Notes: a model not told the origin generated them from the letters alone. A stretch of 64,000 nucleotides of DNA from Clostridiales bacterium (GCA_017509245.1 JAFWQC010000122.1:1-64000); one strand, 5' to 3'; positions 7,792-18,078 are shown, counted from the stretch's first letter. Made by a program: numbers and translations.

Positions 7792-9483
7792 TTATTTCCT
7801 TCCCAGGAGCTTCGGGAGGATGGGTGATAATGCGAATCCTATGCCGATGTTGATCGCTGCGCCTATCAGGATCGCCGGAATAAGATGGCCGGTAAAGAAA
7901 CCGACGAGCACTGCCGAAGCAGAAGGTGTTATTCCGAAATAGAAGAAGATCATTTGAACGACCATGGATAATGTGGGCGCCTGATCCTTGGGAAGCGAGA
8001 GTGAAATGATCGTGCCAACCACTGTTGCAAAGAAGCTTACTGACAGGATGAAAATAAGCCATGCGATAACGCTCAAAGGATTGGAGCCGAGTATAACTGC
8101 AGCTGCGATCATCGGAATAATAAGATCTATCGCAGTAACGGCAATGCTTCCGAGCAGTGAATAGAGGATCTTGGAATAATGCTTTTCGGGCACGAGGAAG
8201 AAGAAATCACGTGTTGTGTCTTCTCTTATCGGATCGCCGAGTGTTCTGTAGAAAGCAGCTACTCCGAGTACGACCGCAGGAATGAAGTACGGATCCATGT
8301 CAGTATATTGTCTTGCGAACCATGCGGATACACCGGCAATGATCGTGTAGACGATCGTTGTTGTCGACAAGATCTTGAGCTTCGCAAATCTGAATCTGTT
8401 ATAAACTGCTTTAAAGAAGAAAACGTTTGCACCTCTTCCGTAGTGATAGCCTTCTCTGTCGATCGCGCCCTTGCGCTCCTTCTCTCTGGTAACGACAGCA
8501 CCTTTGGCAGCATTTCTGACACTCTCGAGCTGTTCAGCCTTGTGCTCAGCAGCGAACATTGCATCCTCGTAAAAGTCAGCCTTCAACTTCCAGATCACGA
8601 GAACAAGCACACCGCAAGACACGATAAAGAGTCCGAGGTACATAAGGGACAATGCCGAATCACCTGTGACTGCATAATAGGAGATGCCTCTGAGCCAGCC
8701 CCAGAAAGGAACCCAGTGTGTTTTGGGATTTGCAAAATAGCCGTATGCGCCTTTCACAAAATCAAGCTTATTGATAAATGTGTAAGCTGCAAATCCGATA
8801 AAGACAGCTCCGTAAACAAAAGCAAGGAAATTCTTGATGTTGCCTGTGCCGGTCTTCATCTTGGATGTGATCGTATAGAAGACGACCTGTACCAGTGTGC
8901 TGAATACGAGGATCAGTGAATAAACAACGATCAGCGATACTGCAGCCCAGAATCCGAATCCGACATTGATTATCAGATTAGGCAGCTGGAAGAGCATGAA
9001 GACCGATACGAGAAGTGACGAACCCAAAGTGCAAAGCAGCCTGAACATCAGTACTGACTGCGGTCTCATCGGAGATGAGAACAGCATCGGCACGTCTGCA
9101 GGCAGGAAGATCTTGCTCGAATTCTGTGCATTTAAGATATTCGTTGCAAGAATGATGAGAAAAACAGCAGATATCACGATATCCGTTGTCTGTTCACGGC
9201 TCAGACCGTGCTTCTTCATGAATTGTGTAATACCGCCGTCTTCCTTATTTTCCTTGGCGGAACCGTCTGAAGAGTTCTCACCGCCAACGCCGGATTCCAC
9301 CTGTTCAATAGTGGTCTCAGATGTTGACTTGCCGCCTTTCTTGGAGGAAGCAAAAGCATTGGATATAAGGCCCACCGCAAATCCGAAGACTAACATGATG
9401 ATGATTGCGGCGACCCACGTCTTCATCAGCTTTTTAATCGTGTTAAAAAGCGAGTGGGAAATATAGTAAAGGAACAGTCTCAT
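7792..9483 (-). CDS. Putative ABC exporter permease
   Basis: A 563-residue integral membrane protein with an N-terminal membrane helix (about 17-40), an exposed Ser/Glu/Gly-rich segment (about 45-85), then some ten more hydrophobic helices. Layout and length fit the large putative ABC exporter permeases of Clostridia. Its ATG overlaps the stop of the ATPase gene (TAATG), so the two are translationally coupled and form one two-gene exporter. The substrate cannot be told from sequence. A minus-strand terminator follows at 7735-7767. Confidence 0.75.
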   Translation of the reverse strand: MRLFLYYISHSLFNTIKKLMKTWVAAIIIMLVFGFAVGLISNAFASSKKGGKSTSETTIEQVESGVGGENSSDGSAKENKEDGGITQFMKKHGLSREQTTDIVISAVFLIILATNILNAQNSSKIFLPADVPMLFSSPMRPQSVLMFRLLCTLGSSLLVSVFMLFQLPNLIINVGFGFWAAVSLIVVYSLILVFSTLVQVVFYTITSKMKTGTGNIKNFLAFVYGAVFIGFAAYTFINKLDFVKGAYGYFANPKTHWVPFWGWLRGISYYAVTGDSALSLMYLGLFIVSCGVLVLVIWKLKADFYEDAMFAAEHKAEQLESVRNAAKGAVVTREKERKGAIDREGYHYGRGANVFFFKAVYNRFRFAKLKILSTTTIVYTIIAGVSAWFARQYTDMDPYFIPAVVLGVAAFYRTLGDPIREDTTRDFFFLVPEKHYSKILYSLLGSIAVTAIDLIIPMIAAAVILGSNPLSVIAWLIFILSVSFFATVVGTIISLSLPKDQAPTLSMVVQMIFFYFGITPSASAVLVGFFTGHLIPAILIGAAINIGIGFALSPILPKLLGRK

Positions 9484-10217
9484 TATGCGTTCTCCCCTTC
9501 TCCGCTTACGGATGATTTGTCGATACCTTCCGTAACTTCGAAGAACAGATCCTCGAGTGATTTTCCGCTTCCTTCAATCTCACTTCTTGTGACATTGGCG
9601 CGGATCTGTCCCTTCTGCATGATTATCGTTCTGTCCCAGAGCATGTCGACACTGTCGATGATGTGCGTACTGATCAGCATCGTCTTGCCGGCCTGGCGCA
9701 TCTCTTCGATGTAATTCTTTAGTTCCTTGATGGCGTGAGGATCAAGACCTAACAGCGGCTCATCAAGGAGGATGATGTCGGGATCAGGCAAAAGGCCAAG
9801 GCAGAGATTCAGTTTCTGCTGCATACCCTTGGAGAGCTCATCTCCGAACTTCTTGCGCTTGTCATCGAGTTCGAAGCGCTCGAGAAGCATATTTACCCTG
9901 TCTTTGTAATTGGTAAGCTTATATGCTCTTGCGATGAATTCCATGTGCTCTGTTACCGTAAGTGTCGGGTAGAGCGACGGCATCTCGGGAATATAGCCCA
10001 GGATCTTACGTGCTTCAACTGACTTGTTGATCTTGCCGTTAACGGTAATAGATCCGTCATACTTAAGGAATCCGATTATCGATTTGATGATCGTACTCTT
10101 GCCGGCACCGTTAGGTCCCAGAAGAACCGTTAATGTGCCCGGCTCGAGAGTGAATGACACATCGTCACATGCAACATTTTTACCGTAACGCTTTGTTACG
10201 TTCTTGACTTCTAACAT
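9483..10217 (-). CDS. ABC transporter ATP-binding protein
   Basis: The 244-residue ATPase has all nucleotide-binding motifs: Walker A GPNGAGKST (about 34-42), a Q-loop region, an LSKGMQQKL signature (a variant of LSGGQ, common in this exporter group), Walker B IILLDEPLLGLD and the H-loop STHI. It powers the permease encoded immediately downstream. GGGGG lies 9 bases before the ATG. The 222 bases upstream up to the divergent regulator gene hold no obvious operator. The closest group is the CcmA/NatA-like export ATPases. Confidence 0.92.
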   Translation of the reverse strand: MLEVKNVTKRYGKNVACDDVSFTLEPGTLTVLLGPNGAGKSTIIKSIIGFLKYDGSITVNGKINKSVEARKILGYIPEMPSLYPTLTVTEHMEFIARAYKLTNYKDRVNMLLERFELDDKRKKFGDELSKGMQQKLNLCLGLLPDPDIILLDEPLLGLDPHAIKELKNYIEEMRQAGKTMLISTHIIDSVDMLWDRTIIMQKGQIRANVTRSEIEGSGKSLEDLFFEVTEGIDKSSVSGEGENA

Positions 10218-10439
10218 AAACTATTACCCCCTAAAAATTCCTGAACTTGGATAAGTTTGCCATTTAAGTTTTTGCTTTGCAATAATACCAAATCAACGTT
10301 AAGGAAGTGTTAAGGAAACTGTGGCAAGTGAGTAAAAATCTATTTTCGCGCAATAAAATAAACAGCAAAGAAAAGTGATATTTTTCTATGCTATTATTTA
10401 CAAGTGCTTTAACTTGACAGTCGGGAGAGAGAGACGCAT

Positions 10440-12800
10440 ATGGCCAAGTGGATCATTGTCGTAGATGATGACACTGCCAATCTTAAAATGGCAGGTCACA
10501 TCCTGAGTAAGAACAATATGCGCGTCACGGCTCTTAAATCAGGCAGTTCATTTCTTGAGTATGTGGATTCCAATGGTGTTCCGGATCTGGTACTTCTTGA
10601 TATCAAGATGCCTGTTATGGACGGATTCGAGACGCTCGGAAAACTCAGGCAGATGGAACAGATGAAGGGTCTGATGAAGACACCTGTTATCTTCCTTACA
10701 GCAGATGAGGATGCGGATACCGAGACCAAGGGTTTTGAGGTCGGTGTATCAGACTTTATCAGAAAACCTTTTAATCCGGATGTTCTGCTCCGTAGGATCA
10801 ATAACATCATGTCGAATTCGCAGGAGATCCACGACCTCAAGAGCGAAGCGACCATAGATAAATTAACAGGACTCTTTAACAAGGGTGCCACCTCGGTCGA
10901 GTTATCCAGGATGTGTTCCGAGAAATCAGGGTGCCTCATGATGATCGACCTGGATTCATTTAAGCTCGTAAACGATCTATACGGACATGAGATGGGCGAT
11001 AAGATCCTCACCTCATTCTCTGACATCATACGTGAATCACTGCCTGAGGGAAGCAAGTGCGGCAGGATCGGCGGAGACGAATTCGTTGCTTTTGCATCAG
11101 GTGTCAATTCCGATCTGCTGATTGCCGAGATATCAAGGAAGATCAATGAAGATCTCGTCAGATCCGCGAAGGACCTCATGGGCGAGGATAACGGAATCCC
11201 GCTCGGAGTTTCTATCGGCGGTATTTTTGTGCCCAGACACGGAAACGACTACAATTCACTCTTAAAACTTGCGGATAAAGCCCTTTATTCAGTCAAGAAA
11301 AACGGCAAGCACGGTTACAATCTCTACAGCGACGAGGCCGAAGACGATGAGTCTTCATCCGTTTCCGACATAAAGGCCATATCTGAGATCCTGGGCGAGC
11401 GTTCTGTCCACAATGTTGCACTTCAGCTTGATAAGGATTCGTTCTCGTCCGTATACCGTTATATCGTCAGATACATAATGCGCCATCATATCAACGCATG
11501 TAAGCTCCTGTTCACCCTCTCGCCCGCTGACGGCAGGGCCGATACGGAATACTATGACAGTGTTGACGAATTCGGCAATCACATAAGAGAGTCCCTGCGC
11601 AAGTCGGACATCTTCATGAGGAACAACAAGAACCAGTACTTCGTATTCCTCACGGACATAAGGGCTGATTCGGTAGACAAGGTCATCGCCCACATCATGA
11701 AAGACTGGAATAAGAAGGGCATAACCAATCTCGCGATCAGTCATGAATCTGAATTCATAGGAGAGCCGCAGAATCTTGCTTCGTATGCCATGACGAAGAA
11801 GGTCGCTGTGGTCGATGACGATATCATCAATCTTCACGTTGCAAGCAAGATATTGAGTTCAGGCGGCATCAACGCCGTTACGCTCAAGTCGGGGGAAGAA
11901 CTTTTCGAGTACCTGGAGAAGGAAACAGATCTTCCGAACCTGATACTTCTAGACGTAAAGATGCCCGGAATGAGCGGCTTTGACACGATCAGGAAGCTTC
12001 ATTCCCTTGAGACATGCGCTGCCAAGATCCCTGTAATATTCCTTACCGCGGATGAGAGCGAGGGAGCTGAGCGCGAAGGCCTCTCTCTTGGCGCGATGGA
12101 CTTTATCAGGAAGCCTTTCGTACCTGAAGTCCTTCTCATGCGCATTAATAACCTTATCGAACTCGTTACGCTGCAAAAGCAGCTCTACTTTGAGATCGAG
12201 CAGAAGACGAGAGAGAATAAGTCTCTTTTCCTGCAGGTCGTAAGCAGTCTCGCGGCTGCGGTCGATACAAAAGACGTTTATGCCAAGGGTCATTCGAACC
12301 GTGTTGCCATATATTCGAAAATGATAGCCAGGAGACTCGGCTTCTCCGATGCCAGACAGGACGAGATCTACATGCTGGGGCTCCTTCACGATGTAGGCAA
12401 GATCGGCATCCACTCCTCCGTGCTCAACAAGCCCGGAGCCCTCACAGACGAGGAATTTGAACAGATAAAGAAGCATTCGGTAACGGGTGCTTCCATCCTT
12501 GAGAATATTGAGGCGAACCCCAAGTTCGCATTATGTGCAAAACATCATCATGAGAGATACGACGGTTCAGGTTATCCTTCGGGACTTAAAGGAAATGACA
12601 TTCCTGAGGAAGCGAGGATCATAGCTGTCGCTGATGCTTATGATGCGATGTCAAGTGACAGAAATTACAGGCCCCACCTGTCTCAGGAAAAAATCAAAGA
12701 GGAGCTCAGGACCGGGAAGGGAACTCAATTCGACCCGAACCTCGCTGAGGTAATGCTCGCGATCGTGGAAGAAGATAAAGACTACAGACTCAAGGGTTAA
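10440..12800 (+). CDS. Dual c-di-GMP response regulator REC-GGDEF-REC-HD-GYP
   Basis: A soluble 786-residue protein with two receiver domains and two opposing c-di-GMP enzymes. REC1 covers 1-125 (phospho-acceptor Asp54). A diguanylate cyclase at 135-295 has an intact GGDEF at 211-215 but no RxxD inhibitory site. Residues 325-445 look like a second, degenerate GGDEF fold in which the motif reads KNQYF. REC2 covers 452-575 (Asp505) and closely resembles REC1. A C-terminal HD-GYP phosphodiesterase covers 590-775 (His650-Asp651; GYP at 711-713, preceded by HHHERYDGSG). It may therefore make or degrade c-di-GMP according to which receiver is phosphorylated (inference). Two hybrid kinases follow directly and are its likely partners. 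Confidence 0.92.
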   Translation: MAKWIIVVDDDTANLKMAGHILSKNNMRVTALKSGSSFLEYVDSNGVPDLVLLDIKMPVMDGFETLGKLRQMEQMKGLMKTPVIFLTADEDADTETKGFEVGVSDFIRKPFNPDVLLRRINNIMSNSQEIHDLKSEATIDKLTGLFNKGATSVELSRMCSEKSGCLMMIDLDSFKLVNDLYGHEMGDKILTSFSDIIRESLPEGSKCGRIGGDEFVAFASGVNSDLLIAEISRKINEDLVRSAKDLMGEDNGIPLGVSIGGIFVPRHGNDYNSLLKLADKALYSVKKNGKHGYNLYSDEAEDDESSSVSDIKAISEILGERSVHNVALQLDKDSFSSVYRYIVRYIMRHHINACKLLFTLSPADGRADTEYYDSVDEFGNHIRESLRKSDIFMRNNKNQYFVFLTDIRADSVDKVIAHIMKDWNKKGITNLAISHESEFIGEPQNLASYAMTKKVAVVDDDIINLHVASKILSSGGINAVTLKSGEELFEYLEKETDLPNLILLDVKMPGMSGFDTIRKLHSLETCAAKIPVIFLTADESEGAEREGLSLGAMDFIRKPFVPEVLLMRINNLIELVTLQKQLYFEIEQKTRENKSLFLQVVSSLAAAVDTKDVYAKGHSNRVAIYSKMIARRLGFSDARQDEIYMLGLLHDVGKIGIHSSVLNKPGALTDEEFEQIKKHSVTGASILENIEANPKFALCAKHHHERYDGSGYPSGLKGNDIPEEARIIAVADAYDAMSSDRNYRPHLSQEKIKEELRTGKGTQFDPNLAEVMLAIVEEDKDYRLKG

Positions 12801-12805
12801 GCACT

Positions 12806-15358
12806 ATGACTACAACTAAAGACATCAAAGACCTGTTTCAGACCTCGAACCTGACGCTGCTTATAAGTTATACGGTCTTTGCCGTGATCCTGATGGCCGA
12901 ATCACTCCTCATGGGGTGGGAGACATGGGCTGTATGCCTTATTCTCGTAAGCGTCATTATCTGCTGGGTCATGCACATCAGGCACAACACCTCCGAAGAG
13001 ATCCGCATTTGGACCACAGCCGGTCTCATGATGGTATGCTTCTTCTTTTACGGAACGCATGAGACAAGCACATTTGACCTCGCCCTGGTAATCTCAGCGA
13101 TCATTGTCCTCAATACGATGACCGGAAAGAAATCGCTTATCACGATGAGTCAGGTAACCTACTACGTCACGATGGCTTATGCGATATACGTCTTGGTGGT
13201 TAATAAAACGGAATTCGATCCTCTCATGATAAGCCGTCTCGCACTTCACCTTGCAATGGTATTTGCCGTAGGCAAGTTCGCGAAAATCATAATCGACAAG
13301 TGGGTCGATGTATTAAGCAGTTCCAAGGACGAAGTCATCCAGCTCAAGGACGCGACCGAGCGCTTGAATGACTTCCTTGCAAACGTATCACACGAATTAA
13401 GAACTCCTGTTAACGCCATCATCGGACTTACCAGCCTTTGCATCGACAAGTCCAGAAACCGCGAGGTCGAGGGTGACCTTATCGCGGTAAGGGATGCGGG
13501 ACGCAAGGTTGCCGAACAGATCGGCGACATCCTCGATTATTCCGAGATCGACCGTCACAAGGCGGTCTGCAACAACGAAGACTACATGCTTTCTTCCGTT
13601 CTTCACGATCTCGTTACTGACATTAAGCAGTATAAATCCAGAAATGTTGAGCTCGTTATCGATGTCGATCCCTCGATCCCCGCGGTAATGAACTCCGACG
13701 TAGGCAAGATCAAGAAAGTCCTAAAGGCCCTTATAACAAACGGTCTCAAGTACACGCAAAAAGGCGGTGTCTACGTAAGGATCTCCTCCATTGCCCAGGA
13801 TTACGGCGTCAACCTCTGCATTGAGGTCACGGACACAGGTAAGGGCATGACGGAATATGAGCTCGAGAAAGTATATGACAGCTTCTATCAGGCAGATTCC
13901 GGACGTGCGCGCCAGGGCGGCGGCTTAGGTCTGGGTCTTGCCATCGCTTCAGGCTTCGTATCCCTCCTCAAGGGCTTCATGACGATCGAGAGTACGCCTG
14001 ATGTAGGCACCACGGTCAATGTAAGCATCCCCCAGAGGGTCGTCGATCCATTGAGCTGCATGTCGGTAGCCAACCCCGACAAGCTCTGCCTCGGTGCTTT
14101 CCTCCATTTTGAGAAATACGAGAGCCCTGCCGTTAGAGACTACTATAACAACATGGTACTCAACATCGTTAAGGGCTTAGGAGTCCAGATGCACCGCGTT
14201 AACAACGCCGAGAACTTAAAGCTCCTGCATAACTCCATTCACATGACCCACCTCTTTATCGCAGAGGAGGAATATAACGATAACGTTAAGCTCATCGAAG
14301 AGCTTGCCAGGGAAATGGTAGTTGCAGTCGTCGCCAATGAAGGAATCGTTCTTCCTAAGAATACGAATGTTAAGGTGCTTGAAAAGCCTTTCTACTGCTT
14401 CCCTGTCGTTTCAATTCTGAATTCCACTATAGGCGATAAGGAAGAGCACAAGAAGAAACTGCGCTGCGAAGGCGTCAGGGCACTCGTTGTTGATGATGAG
14501 TCGATGAACCTCGTCGTCGCAAGGAGCATTTTCGAGCGCTACGGAATGAAGGTAGTCACCGCAACATCAGGACAGGAATCCATCGATATCTGCCGTGAAA
14601 GGGTTTTCGATATCGTATTCATGGACCACATGATGAGCGGAATGGACGGCGTTGAAGCAATGAAGAGGATCAGGACAGACGTATCCGGACTTAACGGTTC
14701 GATCCCGATCGTCGCGCTCACCGCGAATGCAATGAGCTCTGCCAAGCAGATGTTCCTCAAGGAAGGCTTTGACGGCTTCGTCAGCAAGCCTATCGAGATA
14801 GAGGAACTCGAGCGTGTCATGAAGCAGGTGCTCCCCAAATCCTCCATATCATTTATCGACGCCGAAGCGGAAAAGGAGATCATCGCAATTAACGAAGCCG
14901 TTCCTGAACCGGAACCCGAACCCGGGTCCGAAAAGGACGTTATCGCAGTACTTAAAAAGAGCGGCATCGACACTGACGCAGGAATCAAATACTGCGTAGG
15001 TGATACGGATTTCTACAAATCGCTCCTGATGCAGTTCGCTTCAGAAGCAACCGATAAGATAGCTTCAATGAAGCAGTATTTCCTGATCCACGACTGGCAC
15101 AATTACGAGATACTCGTGCACGCCCTGAAGAGCACGTCCAAGATGATCGGCGTGGCTGATCTGTCCGAAAAGGCAAAGGCTCTCGAGATGGCGGCAAAGG
15201 CAAACGATGAGGAATTCATCCTTGATAATCACAATTTGATGATACAGGATTACGGGCGCATCTCCGGCAACATCAGGGAGCATCTCCTTGGAGACGGGAA
15301 TGACGATGAGGAAGTGTTCGAATTCGAACCTGAAAATGACGGAGGTGATGAGGTATGA
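12806..15358 (+). CDS. Hybrid histidine kinase with receiver and HPt domains
   Basis: An 850-residue membrane kinase. Five to six hydrophobic segments lie in residues 15-165, with no large external sensor. HisKA carries His196 (NVSHELRTP) and HATPase_c covers about 290-410 (DTGKGM, GGGLGLGLA). Residues 425-540 look like a degenerate receiver without the phospho-acceptor Asp. A genuine receiver follows at 555-675 (Asp607, FMDHMMSGMDG), then a Pro/Glu linker and an HPt domain at about 710-830 (His772, HALKSTSKM). The whole phosphorelay is thus in one chain. The gene starts 5 bases after the c-di-GMP regulator and overlaps the next kinase by 4 bases (ATGA), so the three are one operon. Confidence 0.92.
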   Translation: MTTTKDIKDLFQTSNLTLLISYTVFAVILMAESLLMGWETWAVCLILVSVIICWVMHIRHNTSEEIRIWTTAGLMMVCFFFYGTHETSTFDLALVISAIIVLNTMTGKKSLITMSQVTYYVTMAYAIYVLVVNKTEFDPLMISRLALHLAMVFAVGKFAKIIIDKWVDVLSSSKDEVIQLKDATERLNDFLANVSHELRTPVNAIIGLTSLCIDKSRNREVEGDLIAVRDAGRKVAEQIGDILDYSEIDRHKAVCNNEDYMLSSVLHDLVTDIKQYKSRNVELVIDVDPSIPAVMNSDVGKIKKVLKALITNGLKYTQKGGVYVRISSIAQDYGVNLCIEVTDTGKGMTEYELEKVYDSFYQADSGRARQGGGLGLGLAIASGFVSLLKGFMTIESTPDVGTTVNVSIPQRVVDPLSCMSVANPDKLCLGAFLHFEKYESPAVRDYYNNMVLNIVKGLGVQMHRVNNAENLKLLHNSIHMTHLFIAEEEYNDNVKLIEELAREMVVAVVANEGIVLPKNTNVKVLEKPFYCFPVVSILNSTIGDKEEHKKKLRCEGVRALVVDDESMNLVVARSIFERYGMKVVTATSGQESIDICRERVFDIVFMDHMMSGMDGVEAMKRIRTDVSGLNGSIPIVALTANAMSSAKQMFLKEGFDGFVSKPIEIEELERVMKQVLPKSSISFIDAEAEKEIIAINEAVPEPEPEPGSEKDVIAVLKKSGIDTDAGIKYCVGDTDFYKSLLMQFASEATDKIASMKQYFLIHDWHNYEILVHALKSTSKMIGVADLSEKAKALEMAAKANDEEFILDNHNLMIQDYGRISGNIREHLLGDGNDDEEVFEFEPENDGGDEV

Positions 15359-18078
15359 AAGACATGTTAAGATATCTGTTCAAACCGTCAAGCAACGATC
15401 CGGAAGCAATAAAGTCGGCATACTATGAATCGGTCGGCCCGACTTATGTAACGATGCTCATCTCGCTTACCGCGGCGGTCATCTTCCTGGTCCTCACATT
15501 CGTATATCCTGCATTTTTCGGCGGAACCACCGTACTCTACCACCAGCTTTGCTACATTTGGCTCATGGCAGTCGTATTGATATGGTGCCTCGGTGCGCAT
15601 CACGCGATGAAGGATTATGCGACCAGATATAAGAACGTCTATGTCCTTAACCACTTCATGGGCATCTCTTTGTATATCTGGGTAATATTACTTGTTATCG
15701 TTAACTCGATCGCAAGAGGCACGGTCGACACCACGCTGTTCATGACCGTTGCCCTGATCGTCCCTTTGTGCGTATATTTCAACCCGATAGCATACGTGCT
15801 CATCGCTCTGTCATCCAGCGCGGTCATGCTCGCTTTCCTGTATTACATGTCACATCACGGCTCGGTCGAGACGAACGAAGTCGCAAACTTCATGATCTTC
15901 TCGGTATTCCAGGTCGTAATGGGCATCATCATGTCCTACACGAGATTCAGGCTTAACGAGCAACTCGTAAAGGCGGAGAACCAGAGAAGAGAGATCGAGA
16001 TGCTCAACAAGGCCCAGAACAGTTTCTTCTCCAACATGAGCCACGAGATCAGAACACCTATCAACACGATAATCGGCCTCAACGAGATGATCTTGAGAGA
16101 GGATGTAAGTGAGGAAGTAATCGAGGATGCGGTAAACATTAAGGCTGCCGGCAAACTCCTTCTTAACCTCATCAACGATATCCTCGACATGAGCAAATTC
16201 CAGTCAGGCCGTATGCAGCTCCTTATCGAGCCTTATCATTCAGGCGACATGCTCTCTGATATCGTCGGCATGCTCTGGATCAGGGCAAAGGATAAGAAGC
16301 TCGACTTCAACGTTGACGTATCTCCCGATATCCCCGCTGAACTCGTCGGTGACGAAGTCCGCATCAAGCAGATCCTCATCAACGTCATAAACAACGCAAT
16401 CAAATACACAAATGAAGGTTCCGTCTCACTGACCGTCCAGTGCGAGATGAAGGAAGACAAGATGTGCAACATGATCTACAGCGTCTCCGACACCGGTATC
16501 GGTATCAAGTCAGAGGATATCCCCTACCTGTTCTCCGCATTCAAGCGTGTCGACGAGACAGTCAACAAGCATATCGAAGGTACGGGCTTAGGCCTTTCGA
16601 TCGTTAAGCAGCTTGTAGACCTCATGGGTGGTAAGATCGCCGTCAACAGCGTCTACAAGAAGGGCACGACCTTCATCATTGAGATCCCTCAGAGAGTCGA
16701 GCGCGAAGGTTCTGTCGGAGAATACGATTTCTCCAAGGCAGGCACTGCCGCACAAAGGAAGGAATATCTTCCCAAGTTCGAAGCTCCTGAAGCAAGGATC
16801 CTTGTAGTCGACGACAACGAAGCAAACCTCATGGTCGTAAGCAAGCTCCTGCGCGACACCAAGGTCCGTATCGACACAGCCACAAGAGGCGATGAGGCTT
16901 TGAGAAAGACCCTCAACATCAAGTACGATGTCATCTTCATGGATCACCTCATGCCTGAGATGGACGGTGTCGAGTGCAGAAGGAAGATCAAGGACCAGAC
17001 CGGCGGAAGATGCCGTGAAACTCCTATCGTCATCCTTACCGCAAATGCCGACGAAGACAACAGAGCCCTTTACGCGCGCGAAAATTTTGACGGCTACCTT
17101 GTAAAACCCGTCTCAGGCGAAGCCCTTGAGAATGAACTCTATGTCCATCTCCCCAAGGAGGTTGTCCGTATCACAGGCAACAGAAGCGAGATCGCTGAAG
17201 AATCGATCTCCTGGATGAACGGTTCAAAGAAGCGTAAGAGCATCGTCATCACAACCGAGAGCGTTGCCGATCTGTCACCCGAGATAATCACGAAATACGG
17301 CATCGGTGTCCTGCCCCATAAGGTCCGCACCGAGGAAGGTATCTTCAAAGACGGCAAGGAGATCGAGACCCTTGGTGTCCTCAAGTATATGGAAGATCCG
17401 GATAACGTCGTTCTCCCTGTAGGTCCTACGGTAAGAGAAGCTGAGGAGTTCTTTGCAAAGCAGCTCGCTTATGCAAACAATGTCATCCACATCTCCATCT
17501 CGAGCAAGATCGAGCACAGCGGTTACAAGCCCGCTCTCGATGCTGCAAGATCCTTCGACAACGTATTCGTCATCGACTCATCCCACCTGTCAAGCGGCCA
17601 GGGCATCATGGCCATCGTTGCATGCAGAATGGCAGAGGCCGGCCTTGCGCCCGAGCAGATCGTTAAGGAACTCGAGTTCGTCAAGAAGAAGATCCACACG
17701 AGCTTCATCGTAGATAATCTCGACTTCCTCGCACGCGCCAACCAGGTCGGAAACAGCATAGCCAACATCGTTAAGTCCCTCATGGGCCGTCCCGTCTTAA
17801 AGCTCCGCAAGGGTAAGATGGGTGTCGGCATGACCTACTTCGGCACAAGGGAGAGTGCATGGAAGGCTTATATCGCCTCCACCCTGTCTCATTCCAACAT
17901 CGATACGAGAATACTCTGCGTAACCTATGTAGGAATCAACAAGCACGATCTTGACTGGATCCGCGAGCAGATCGAAAAGCGCATGAAGTTCGATGAGATC
18001 TACTTCAAGCAGGCATCCCCTGCCATCGCCGTTAACTGCGGTGCCGGCACCTTCGGATTGCTGTTTATGGAGAAATAA
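15355..18078 (+). CDS. Hybrid histidine kinase-receiver fused to a DegV domain
   Basis: A 907-residue protein. Residues 30-200 contain six membrane segments. HisKA has His230 (NMSHEIRTP), HATPase_c covers about 300-450 (DTGIGI, GTGLGLS), and a receiver covers 480-600 (Asp530). From about 628 to the end is a complete DegV domain of about 280 residues: ITTESVADLS at the start, ISISSKIEHSGY near 713 and VIDSSHLSSGQG near 739, matching the conserved positions of fatty-acid-binding DegV proteins. DegV proteins normally stand alone and present fatty acids to FakA kinase. A fusion to a kinase-receiver chain suggests sensing of fatty-acid status or control of lipid binding by phosphorylation (inference). 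The reading frame is continuous, with no frameshift signs at the joint. Confidence 0.9.
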   Translation: MKDMLRYLFKPSSNDPEAIKSAYYESVGPTYVTMLISLTAAVIFLVLTFVYPAFFGGTTVLYHQLCYIWLMAVVLIWCLGAHHAMKDYATRYKNVYVLNHFMGISLYIWVILLVIVNSIARGTVDTTLFMTVALIVPLCVYFNPIAYVLIALSSSAVMLAFLYYMSHHGSVETNEVANFMIFSVFQVVMGIIMSYTRFRLNEQLVKAENQRREIEMLNKAQNSFFSNMSHEIRTPINTIIGLNEMILREDVSEEVIEDAVNIKAAGKLLLNLINDILDMSKFQSGRMQLLIEPYHSGDMLSDIVGMLWIRAKDKKLDFNVDVSPDIPAELVGDEVRIKQILINVINNAIKYTNEGSVSLTVQCEMKEDKMCNMIYSVSDTGIGIKSEDIPYLFSAFKRVDETVNKHIEGTGLGLSIVKQLVDLMGGKIAVNSVYKKGTTFIIEIPQRVEREGSVGEYDFSKAGTAAQRKEYLPKFEAPEARILVVDDNEANLMVVSKLLRDTKVRIDTATRGDEALRKTLNIKYDVIFMDHLMPEMDGVECRRKIKDQTGGRCRETPIVILTANADEDNRALYARENFDGYLVKPVSGEALENELYVHLPKEVVRITGNRSEIAEESISWMNGSKKRKSIVITTESVADLSPEIITKYGIGVLPHKVRTEEGIFKDGKEIETLGVLKYMEDPDNVVLPVGPTVREAEEFFAKQLAYANNVIHISISSKIEHSGYKPALDAARSFDNVFVIDSSHLSSGQGIMAIVACRMAEAGLAPEQIVKELEFVKKKIHTSFIVDNLDFLARANQVGNSIANIVKSLMGRPVLKLRKGKMGVGMTYFGTRESAWKAYIASTLSHSNIDTRILCVTYVGINKHDLDWIREQIEKRMKFDEIYFKQASPAIAVNCGAGTFGLLFMEK

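Noticed and set aside
10414-10419. TTGACA as a -35 box of the signalling operon
   Set aside because: It is 20 bases before the ATG, so a -10 would fall in the coding region. No matching -10 exists.
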